34,472 bases of DNA from Candidatus Thorarchaeota archaeon (GTDB taxonomy: Archaea; Asgardarchaeota; Thorarchaeia; Thorarchaeales; Thorarchaeaceae), in assembly GCA_016839605.1 (NCBI GenBank), contig JAEOTX010000043.1:1-34472 (forward strand), written 5' to 3'. How positions within the stretch are numbered: position 1 is the first letter of the stretch; each line of letters begins with the position of its first letter. The notes beneath the pieces were generated by a model. The model saw nothing but the letters and a program-made list of their open reading frames with translations. It searched no databases and was not told the origin of the DNA. Made by a program: the position numbers and the translations under genes. Shown here piece after piece: positions 1-7,687 of the stretch.

Positions 1-443
1 TCAACCTTGGTGTGAAACATGGTGGCCGTGCATATTCTATTGGCATGTGGAACGTTGCATATAGTCGGAGTTTCTTCGGTAAGCACATTTATGGAAAGAT
101 GGCGAAGATAAAGAAAAAGACTGATCCGAAGAACTACATGAACCCTCATAAGGTGTTCACTGGACCACTCAGACTTTCTCTTCGATTGAACCTACTGATT
201 GTGTTTGCAGCAGCAGTGGCAGCACCTATCATCCTCTGGCTTGCTGGATTGATAGTCCCTAGCATACTCAATGCCTATGTGCCTTGGCTGATAATCACTG
301 ACCTGTCGAGCATATTGCTAGCATTTGGACTCGGCATCATTGCTGGAGTTGCAGTAATTGAGATAGCTAACCTTATTCCCATCTCCTTCATGCTAACTAT
401 AGGGGGTCCGTTCCTTCGAATTGGGAGGAAAATCTGGCACTAG
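1..443 (+). CDS. C-terminal part of FAD-linked oxidase (GlcD-like), 5'-truncated by the window edge, with a hydrophobic C-terminal extension
   Basis: Reading frame is open to base 3 (NLGVKHGGRAYSIGMWN...). FGKHIYGKMAKIKKKTDPKNYMNPHKVF resembles the C-terminal end of FAD-linked oxidases (...K..lDP.nilNPgK.f). It is followed by about 90 aa with 2-3 hydrophobic helices. Confidence 0.65.
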   Translation, partial: NLGVKHGGRAYSIGMWNVAYSRSFFGKHIYGKMAKIKKKTDPKNYMNPHKVFTGPLRLSLRLNLLIVFAAAVAAPIILWLAGLIVPSILNAYVPWLIITDLSSILLAFGLGIIAGVAVIEIANLIPISFMLTIGGPFLRIGRKIWH

Positions 444-455
444 AACCTAGTACTA

Positions 456-1499
456 CTACTCCGGTGGAGTAGACAGGCTCCTATACTGGAGGAGAGTGAC
501 GAAGAGCAATGCAAGTCCAACAACCAACACAATCTCTAGTTGAAGACCTAATCCATGCATGATGTATGCGATTGTGAGATACAGGCCAGTTAGCAGATGA
601 TTCACTACTGTTGCAGCATTTGCAGGAACGAGTACTGGAGTATTGCTGTGATGTTCCATTGCATGACGTGTTGCGAATACTGCTAGAGGCAAGGTGGTCA
701 TTGCGACCAATGCATACAACGATACGAAGTTGAGTAGTATCCCTATTGCTATAGTACCATAGACGCAGGCCATCAAGACTCCATAGCCTGTCGCCGCCTT
801 CTTCTTACCCAGCCGCACAACTATGGTCAACTTTCCAGCTGCCTCATCTGCTGTTGCATCTGGAAACTCATTGATGTACAGCACCGCAGTAATCAACAAT
901 GCTACTGGCAGCGATGCAACGACAGGTTCCCAAGCTACTGTGAGAACTTGAATGTAGTATGAACCAAGAACCATGAGTACACCAAAATTCAGCCCTATAA
1001 ACACCTCTCCATATCCGCGTGACACGAACCTGAATGGTGGAGCTGTATAGAAGAAACCAGAAGCAGCACCAACTATGCCAAAGACCAGAAGAAGCATATC
1101 CCGAGTGAAAGCAAGATAGAGCCCTATCCCTACAGCAATTCCAAAAGCTACGAACGAACCAGTCAAAACCTCACGTGGAGAAAGCCATCCAAGCTGAATC
1201 ATTCTGCTGCCGCCAGTGAAAGGTCTGACATACTCGACGTTGATATCATCGGTTGTACTTATGTGATCGAAATAATCATTGCTGATGTTTGCTCCGAGAT
1301 GAAGGCACACACCTACAACTAGAGTGAGTAGGAATATATCCCAAAGGAAGACTCCATGTATCCCCCACGCCATTGCTGTGCCCAGCAGGACAGGAGTGAT
1401 GCTTGCTGTCAGAAAGGGCAATCGCATCTCAAGCATCCAAATTTTGAGCTTACTTGGTTTCTCAGGGATATCCTGTGGAGATACATCGCCTTCGCTCAT
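456..1499 (-). CDS. UbiA-family prenyltransferase, MenA-like
   Basis: Polytopic; MRLPFLTASITPVLLGTAMAW N-terminus; NDYFDHISTTD and DATADEAAGK Asp-rich motifs. ATG at 1499 has an upstream GGTGAG-like RBS; the ORF-track start at 1517 is a TTG. Confidence 0.8.
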   Translation of the reverse strand: MSEGDVSPQDIPEKPSKLKIWMLEMRLPFLTASITPVLLGTAMAWGIHGVFLWDIFLLTLVVGVCLHLGANISNDYFDHISTTDDINVEYVRPFTGGSRMIQLGWLSPREVLTGSFVAFGIAVGIGLYLAFTRDMLLLVFGIVGAASGFFYTAPPFRFVSRGYGEVFIGLNFGVLMVLGSYYIQVLTVAWEPVVASLPVALLITAVLYINEFPDATADEAAGKLTIVVRLGKKKAATGYGVLMACVYGTIAIGILLNFVSLYALVAMTTLPLAVFATRHAMEHHSNTPVLVPANAATVVNHLLTGLYLTIAYIMHGLGLQLEIVLVVGLALLFVTLLQYRSLSTPPE

Positions 1500-1596
1500 A
1501 CTCACCAGCGATATCAACGAAAAAGCAGCTCAAGAAAAGACTTCCTGAAAATTACAGTGGTGCTCTATAGCCCCACAACATTGCTCTTTCCCGAAA

Positions 1597-1605
1597 CGTT
1601 TAAGG
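1597..1605 (+). promoter_or_regulatory. putative BRE/TATA promoter element (CGAAA-CGTTTAAGG)
   Basis: cccgaaacgtttaagg upstream of the polyprenyl synthase; the CGTTTAA core recurs at 12005, 13837 and 20460. Confidence 0.4.
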
Positions 1606-1715
1606 ATGCTGCCACCATCCCAAAGCGTTAGTAAGACCAATGCAAGGGTCTTGGAGATGGAGCTTTGCGCGCACCTGAGAAACGAACAACGACAGGACCT
1701 CAGCATGAGGAGAGG

Positions 1716-2696
1716 ATGACATCTGTTGAGGACCTGCTTAGTGATGACAGTCTTCAAACGCGAATGACGCTTATCGACCAAGAAATGAAGAGATTTCTCG
1801 ACAATTATAGAGGTGAGCCCTCAGTCCTCTATGATGCCGCACATCATCTACTCCTTGCTGGAGGCAAGAGGCTTAGGTCATTGATCACCCTTCTTAGCTG
1901 CGAGGCAGTAGGCGGCGATATCCAGAGTATCCTCCCTTTTGCATTGGCAATGGAGCTTCTCCAGACAGCTAGTCTAGTTCATGATGACATCATAGATGAG
2001 GACTTGATGCGCAGAGGCGTTGAAACTACCCACAAGAAGTTCGGCGCGAAAATTGCGGTTCTCGCGGGAGACCTACTGATTGCACAAGCAGTTGAGATTA
2101 TCGGAGAACAGGCAACTCCAGAGCTACTCGTACATCTGGGAAGGGGAGGTATTCGTATGACTGAAGGAGAGGCCCTCGACTTCCTCATGTGTGAAGATAG
2201 TCCAGCATCATTCAACCGGCAGAGGTACTTGAAGGTAATCGAGCAAAAAACTGCGACATTCATGAGAGAAGCTGCACGCGTAGGTGCAATTGTCGGAGGA
2301 GCCTCAGAAGAACAGAAGCAGGCTCTCACTAAGTACGGAGAGATGCTTGGATTTGGTTTTCAAATAAGAGATGACATCCTAGATGTGATCGCTTCGCTAC
2401 AGGTCGCAGGAAAGACTGTGCAATCTGACCTTAAGGGCAGAAGATGCAATTATCCATTAGTACACGCTCTAGAGGTCAGCTCGGAATCAGAACGTCAGAC
2501 AGGCATCGTTGCTCTGAAAGAAGGAGATCTCGCTCCAGTCCTCAAGATGATTGATGAGACGAAAGCTATTCACCATGCTACAGAGCTCGCTAAGACCTAT
2601 GTGGAACGTGCAAAGAGCGTACTTGAGGCTGTGGACCTCAAGAACGACAAGCTGCTGAACAAAGTTGCAGACTTTGTGCTTGAAAGGATTCATTGA
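1716..2696 (+). CDS. polyprenyl (geranylgeranyl-type) diphosphate synthase
   Basis: LVHDDIIDEDLMRRG (first Asp-rich motif) and GFGFQIRDDILDV (second Asp-rich motif). ATG at 1716 is preceded by GAGGAGAGG. Confidence 0.92.
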   Translation: MTSVEDLLSDDSLQTRMTLIDQEMKRFLDNYRGEPSVLYDAAHHLLLAGGKRLRSLITLLSCEAVGGDIQSILPFALAMELLQTASLVHDDIIDEDLMRRGVETTHKKFGAKIAVLAGDLLIAQAVEIIGEQATPELLVHLGRGGIRMTEGEALDFLMCEDSPASFNRQRYLKVIEQKTATFMREAARVGAIVGGASEEQKQALTKYGEMLGFGFQIRDDILDVIASLQVAGKTVQSDLKGRRCNYPLVHALEVSSESERQTGIVALKEGDLAPVLKMIDETKAIHHATELAKTYVERAKSVLEAVDLKNDKLLNKVADFVLERIH

Positions 2697-2706
2697 GGCA
2701 CTTGTA

Positions 2707-3906
2707 TCATTCCATGTAGCTTAGCACTTTGACCAGAGTCTTTGATGCGAAATCTACAGGAACTGGCAGTCTACATCTAATCAAATGCTTCAGATATCTG
2801 GGTCCAGCTAAGCGCATACACTGGTCGGTTATTATGTCGGAGGGCATAACCTGGTCGGCAATCCTAAGAATTCTGAGGGCAGCATACAGCTCCTTCCCTA
2901 TCTCCTCCCTCCATGTTTCCTCATAGACTGCAAGCGAAACCCCATCTTTCAAATGACTGACGACGGCTTCTCCAGCTATTTCACCCCCAACTAATGCTGT
3001 GGGAATGCCTCCACCATTGGAGGCCATGACATGACCTGCCGCATCCCCGACAAGAACAGCATTTTCTGAAAACGTTCTATCCACAGGCCCGCCAACAGGA
3101 ATGATGGCTCCAACTCGAGAAACGATGTTTGATTTCTTGGTGCGTGGGGATACAAGTGGATGAAACTGAATGAATCTTCGAAGATACTCCTTCAGCGGCA
3201 CATCCGGGACTCCGAAAAGTCGTCGCATGCCAAAGCCAATGTTGGCTGTGTCATCACCCTTGGGAATAATCCATGCATACCCACCTGGAGCAACTTGTTT
3301 CCCAAAGTACATCTCTGTGGTCTTCGAGTCGCATTCTATCTCAGTGACGACATAGTTTAGAGAAGGACAGAGGTCTCTTCCAGGGTTGTGATAGTGATTG
3401 CCCATTGACTTGGATATGAGAGAGCTTGGTCCATCAGCACCTATCACTACACGGGCATTCATCTCTGCCTTTTTACCCGCTTGCCTCACAATGAGCCTGT
3501 TCGATTTTGATCTCTCAATCACTGTCGAATCCAGCATTATCTTAGCGCCTGCATCCTCAGCTTGATTTGCAATACGCTGGTCAAAATTCGTTCTGTCAAT
3601 AACATGAGCATCAAGTTTGAAATAGAACTCGTTATTCAAAGGAGAAGCGAGCATGAGTCTGCTGGTCCGATTAGTGATGAGCCTATTCGGGATTCTGACA
3701 AGACGTGATGCTCTTGAGGAGTCACGCAAAAGGTCCTGCATCTCTCTGGAAGTAGGCAAGAACTCACCACAATGGATTGGAACTCCTATCTCTCTCCTTC
3801 TGTCAACTACCAGTGTCTTAAAGCCTGCAGCTGCAACCACTCTAGCTGCTGTGCAACCTGCAGGACCTGCACCTACGACAATGACATCATAGGAGTTCTC
3901 AGCCAT
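2707..3906 (-). CDS. geranylgeranyl reductase family FAD-dependent oxidoreductase
   Basis: N-terminal YDVIVVGAGPAGCTAARVVAAAGFKTLVVDRR Rossmann motif; VLVGDAAGHVMASNGGGIPTALVGG FAD motif; start MAENSYD at 3906. Confidence 0.88.
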   Translation of the reverse strand: MAENSYDVIVVGAGPAGCTAARVVAAAGFKTLVVDRRREIGVPIHCGEFLPTSREMQDLLRDSSRASRLVRIPNRLITNRTSRLMLASPLNNEFYFKLDAHVIDRTNFDQRIANQAEDAGAKIMLDSTVIERSKSNRLIVRQAGKKAEMNARVVIGADGPSSLISKSMGNHYHNPGRDLCPSLNYVVTEIECDSKTTEMYFGKQVAPGGYAWIIPKGDDTANIGFGMRRLFGVPDVPLKEYLRRFIQFHPLVSPRTKKSNIVSRVGAIIPVGGPVDRTFSENAVLVGDAAGHVMASNGGGIPTALVGGEIAGEAVVSHLKDGVSLAVYEETWREEIGKELYAALRILRIADQVMPSDIITDQCMRLAGPRYLKHLIRCRLPVPVDFASKTLVKVLSYME

Positions 3907-3978
3907 AACATAGGGCGCATCCGTCAGACTAAAAAAAGAGTTGGTTGCTCCCACAATGACCCGTGTGAGGCTCTCCAG

Positions 3979-4653
3979 ATGATATCGATACAAGTTGAAG
4001 GACTTACCAGACGCTACGGATACAGAGTCGCTCTAAATGACATATCGTTCGATGTCCCAGTCGGTGGTGTTCATGCCCTATTCGGGAACAACGGTGCAGG
4101 GAAGACAACGCTCATGCGTATCATATCAACACTCCTGCAGCCCCACGCTGGAAAGGTGGCAGTCCTTGGATTTGATACGAAAGAAGACCCCATAGAAGTC
4201 AGAAAGAGGATTGGTGTTGTCGGAGATAAGCCGCTCCTGTATGGCGAGTTGACTGGTAGGGAGAATCTGAATTTCTATTCAGACCTTTACGATCTAGAGA
4301 GTTATACAGCTAGTGCCAGCATAGAAGACCTAGCTGAACAATTCGACGTCAAACGTTGGTTAGATGAACCAACAAAGATACTCTCCACGGGACTGAGGAA
4401 GAGATTCGATATAATCAGAAGCTTGCTACATAGTCCTGACTTGTTCTTACTCGACGAACCATTCTCAGGGCTCGACAAAGACTCCACTCAGGTGTTCAGA
4501 GACTACATTGAAGAAAAACGACAAGACAGAACCGCCATTGTAACTACACACAACTTGTCATTGGGATCGGAGATATGTGATGATTTCATCACGCTGAGAA
4601 AAGGTGAGATTGTAGGCCAAGGGCCAATTTCAGAGTTTGATGGAAACATTTGA
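3979..4653 (+). CDS. ccmA: ABC transporter ATP-binding protein, CcmA-like (heme exporter)
   Basis: Walker A GNNGAGKTT, LSTGLRKRFDI signature, LFLLDEPFSGLD Walker B; directly upstream of ccmB/ccmC. ATG at 3979. Confidence 0.85.
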   Translation: MISIQVEGLTRRYGYRVALNDISFDVPVGGVHALFGNNGAGKTTLMRIISTLLQPHAGKVAVLGFDTKEDPIEVRKRIGVVGDKPLLYGELTGRENLNFYSDLYDLESYTASASIEDLAEQFDVKRWLDEPTKILSTGLRKRFDIIRSLLHSPDLFLLDEPFSGLDKDSTQVFRDYIEEKRQDRTAIVTTHNLSLGSEICDDFITLRKGEIVGQGPISEFDGNI

Positions 4654-4663
4654 GGTGAATGAA

Positions 4664-5386
4664 ATGGGTTCTGGTCTATCATATGCACTTGCAATTGCCA
4701 AGAAAGATCTAGTCACTCAGATGAGGAAGCGATTCGAAGCATTCTCTATGTTCCTGTTCGCGATTATTGCAGTCTTTGTATTGGGTCTTGTTCTGAGTTC
4801 TGCCACCTTTATTGTGCCAGATCCAGAGACAAGACTAATTGTCATGACCGAGATTGGGGCTGGAATGCTGTGGGTAGTAGTGTTTTTCACAGGCATGTTC
4901 GGATTCTCCCCGGTCTTCATCTCAGAGTCTGAAACTGGCACATTGAAGGGATTATCTCTCGCACCCATACCAGCTTGGTCAGTATACCTTGGAAAGGTGA
5001 TCTACGGGTTCATTCTCATGGGTCTGGTCGAGCTGTTCCTGGTACCAATCTCCATGGGACTTCTGGGCTTCACTTTTGCAGCTGACGTGTCACCCATTTT
5101 CATACTTGCAACGTTCTGCCTGGGGACATTAGACTTAGCAGCTGTTGGGGCGATGGCATCAGCTCTGACAATGCCAGCTGAGTCCAAAGCCACGGTCTAT
5201 CCTATAGTGTATTTCCCAACTGCTACTACTGCGCTCATCCTTTTAGTTGAAATCACGAGAATGTTGGCTATCGGAATTCCTTTAGTTGGACCAGGAATCG
5301 TTGATCTATTGATTATCCTTTCAGGACATGTGTTTGCAATGGTAACACTCTCAGCCACAGTGTTCCATTTCACACTTACATCTTGA
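4664..5386 (+). CDS. ccmB: heme exporter membrane protein CcmB
   Basis: Six-TM-like hydrophobic protein (KKDLVTQMRKRFEAFSMFLFAIIAVFVL...) between CcmA and CcmC; ATG at 4664 with GAGGTG RBS. Confidence 0.8.
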   Translation: MGSGLSYALAIAKKDLVTQMRKRFEAFSMFLFAIIAVFVLGLVLSSATFIVPDPETRLIVMTEIGAGMLWVVVFFTGMFGFSPVFISESETGTLKGLSLAPIPAWSVYLGKVIYGFILMGLVELFLVPISMGLLGFTFAADVSPIFILATFCLGTLDLAAVGAMASALTMPAESKATVYPIVYFPTATTALILLVEITRMLAIGIPLVGPGIVDLLIILSGHVFAMVTLSATVFHFTLTS

Positions 5387-5457
5387 AACCATAGGAGAAG
5401 CATAAGGTTCATATTGACTTCAATTATCGAAACGAGCCCAGCAAGGGATGTGAAGAA

Positions 5458-6129
5458 GTGAACACAAAACGGATGGTTCTCTATATCCTCTCACTGATAG
5501 TATCTTTCGTCTATCTCTATATGGTATGGATTTTCGCACCGCCGGAGTTGAACCTTGGGGAAAGGATTAGGATCTTTTTCCAGCACGTGGCTCCAGCCTT
5601 GATAGGCTATCTGGCATTTGGAGTCACTCTGGTTGCGGGAGTAATGTATCTCTGGAAGCAAGACCTAAGATACGATTTGATTGGAGCAGCATCCATCAAG
5701 ATCGGACTGGTCTTCACAACAATTACCTTGTTAAGTGGAATGATCTGGGCTAACGCCAGCTGGGGTGTATACTGGAATTGGGACCCCAGAGAAACGACTA
5801 CACTCATCTTGTGGATCGCATACGCATGTCTAATTGCCTATCGTGCGTCAGTAAATGACAGAGATGTCAGAGCGCAATATGGATCCGTCTTTGGAATCAT
5901 TGCGTTTCCTGCAGTCATTCTTAGTTATATTTCAATCCGCATTTGGGAAACCCTACATCCCATCGTAATTACTGGCGAGGGTCTTCAGATGGGCCCAGAG
6001 CACGGCATGACGCTAATGGTCAGCCTAATTGCTGTCGGTCTTGTCTATCTGCTGATACTTGATCTCACATATCGAATCGATTCGGTTGCTGAAAGACTGA
6101 TGGAGCTTAGAATGCAGAGGAGTGGATAG
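5458..6129 (+). CDS. ccmC: cytochrome c biogenesis protein CcmC
   Basis: WWD-type signature WGVYWNWDPRETTTLILW; flanking histidines in FFQHVAPALIGY and WETLHPIV. GTG start. Confidence 0.93.
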   Translation: MNTKRMVLYILSLIVSFVYLYMVWIFAPPELNLGERIRIFFQHVAPALIGYLAFGVTLVAGVMYLWKQDLRYDLIGAASIKIGLVFTTITLLSGMIWANASWGVYWNWDPRETTTLILWIAYACLIAYRASVNDRDVRAQYGSVFGIIAFPAVILSYISIRIWETLHPIVITGEGLQMGPEHGMTLMVSLIAVGLVYLLILDLTYRIDSVAERLMELRMQRSG

Positions 6130-6130
6130 T

Positions 6131-6517
6131 ATGCAGTCACCGGACATAATTCTCTCAAATGAACTCTTCACAGTTTCAGTAATACTTTGGGTAGGTACCT
6201 TCACACTACTGTTCTGGCTCTTCATTCGGATGCATAGTCTTGACAAGGCAATTAAAACACTAGCACTGGCAGAGAATCAGGAGTTGAACTCTCAGTCAAT
6301 GTCTAACAAGATTGTTGCTTATGTCGCATTAATCTTGGAACTGATCGGTGCTGCTATCCTCTTGTTAGGGCTTATCGCATGGGTTCCAATCCCGCTTTTC
6401 CCTATGTCAATTGTTATTTGGGTCGGGGTCTTCATTATGCTGCTGTGGCAAATGCTAGGCGTATCTTCTCTTGAAGACTCTCTGGCTACGCTGTCCTTGG
6501 AATCATTTCAGGAGTGA
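6131..6517 (+). CDS. small membrane protein in CcmD position with two related TM modules (CcmD-like duplication)
   Basis: Located between ccmC and ccmE; SVILWVGTFTLLFWLFIRMHSLDKAIKTLAL and SIVIWVGVFIMLLWQMLGVSSLEDSLATLSL align as an internal repeat. Confidence 0.6.
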   Translation: MQSPDIILSNELFTVSVILWVGTFTLLFWLFIRMHSLDKAIKTLALAENQELNSQSMSNKIVAYVALILELIGAAILLLGLIAWVPIPLFPMSIVIWVGVFIMLLWQMLGVSSLEDSLATLSLESFQE

Positions 6518-6523
6518 GCATTG

Positions 6524-6919
6524 ATGAAGAAGAAGACAAGAATGATGTTAATTGCTGGTGTCTTAGTAGTGGTCGTAGGGCTGGTCTCATATGCAATGCT
6601 CAATCTATTTGTTGATCCATACATCAGCGTTGACGCGGTGGTGGACAATCCTGATGCGTACAGAGGTAGAGTCATTCAGGTTAAAGGCACACTCCAACCA
6701 GGATCGATCTCTATCAATCCTGGAAACGTGACACTAGTGTTGGAGGGTAACAACTCAACTATCCTTGTAATAGTAGACACCGACCTTCCTTCGTTGACAG
6801 ACGGCCAAGAGATGGCAGCCATAGGTGTACTTGAAGATGGGGAGAATTTAGCCATCCGAGCCTCACAGATACTCACTCAGTGTTCAAGTAAATATACAGC
6901 TGTGACAACAACAGACTAA
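6524..6919 (+). CDS. ccmE: heme chaperone CcmE, CXXXY variant
   Basis: N-terminal TM anchor followed by an OB-fold-like domain (YRGRVIQVKGTL...VLVIVDTDLPSLTDGQEMAAIGVLEDGENLAIRASQILTQCSSKY); CSSKY takes the place of HXXXY. Confidence 0.85.
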   Translation: MKKKTRMMLIAGVLVVVVGLVSYAMLNLFVDPYISVDAVVDNPDAYRGRVIQVKGTLQPGSISINPGNVTLVLEGNNSTILVIVDTDLPSLTDGQEMAAIGVLEDGENLAIRASQILTQCSSKYTAVTTTD

Positions 6920-7548
6920 TCAGATGTGCGCCATTCATCTCCGAATCTTGCCTTCTCATCGGGAGAACGCGGTTCGTAATGCCACGGAACAGGTAGCTTG
7001 GCCACGGTATCCGAAAGAGCAGCAACTCGTTTACCCATCTGCTCCGCCATTCGCATGGCTTCCATGTCACTTCTAATATCGCCGACGTTCATAGCAAATC
7101 CAACTGGCCAAGAAACCCCGCCAGGAACAATCATTTCTTTGACAAGCATGAAGAAAATCAATTGATTAAGAGCAGTATCCGTACCTGATTTCCTTGCTAC
7201 AACGAGCGCAGCTCCAATCTTCCCCTCTAGGTGAGCAAAGCGACCAACTCGGTCCATGAAATTCTTCATCTGAGAGGTGACACTCGCATAATGCACTGGA
7301 CTTCCAAATATGATGCCTTGCGCCTCTGACATCTTCTCAATAATTGGATTTAGACCATCATTCTGAATGCACTTGCCCAGCTCATAGCATTCGAGACCAT
7401 GTTTGCAAGGATTAATCTCTACATCAGCAATCTCAATGAAATCTATGTCGGCACCGAACTCTTCTGCTGCATGAAGAGCTGTTTCAACAAGAATAGAAGT
7501 GTTGCCACCCTGTCTATTGCTTCCGGATATGCCTAGGACTCTTGCCAT
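6916..7548 (-). CDS. NADPH-dependent FMN reductase / iron-sulfur flavoprotein-like
   Basis: VLGISGSNRQGGNTSILVETAL N-terminus, CKHGLECYELGKC cysteine cluster, IIFGSPVHYASVTSQMKNFMDRVGR. Confidence 0.85.
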   Translation of the reverse strand: MARVLGISGSNRQGGNTSILVETALHAAEEFGADIDFIEIADVEINPCKHGLECYELGKCIQNDGLNPIIEKMSEAQGIIFGSPVHYASVTSQMKNFMDRVGRFAHLEGKIGAALVVARKSGTDTALNQLIFFMLVKEMIVPGGVSWPVGFAMNVGDIRSDMEAMRMAEQMGKRVAALSDTVAKLPVPWHYEPRSPDEKARFGDEWRTSD

Positions 7549-7634
7549 ATTGAAACCTTCAGAGGAATTGGACTTGCGTGATTTTCAGATTGTAACCCAG
7601 TTCTTAAGTTTCGCTATAAGAAGAAAGAAAGCAA

Positions 7635-7664
7635 ATGCCACTAAAGTTGTCATTTTAGTGGCAT
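7635..7664 (-). terminator. stem-loop downstream of ccmF
   Basis: ATGCCACTAAA-8 nt-TTTAGTGGCAT (perfect 11-bp stem); on the minus strand it is followed by the pyrimidine-rich TTTGCTTTCTTTCTTC. Confidence 0.65.
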
Positions 7665-7687
7665 AGATTGTTCTCAAATGGTCCATA

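Noticed and set aside
1530-1781. 83-aa minus-strand ORF overlapping the intergenic region and the polyprenyl synthase start
   Set aside because: Overlaps the likely divergent promoter and the 5' end of a clear gene; sequence is low-information.
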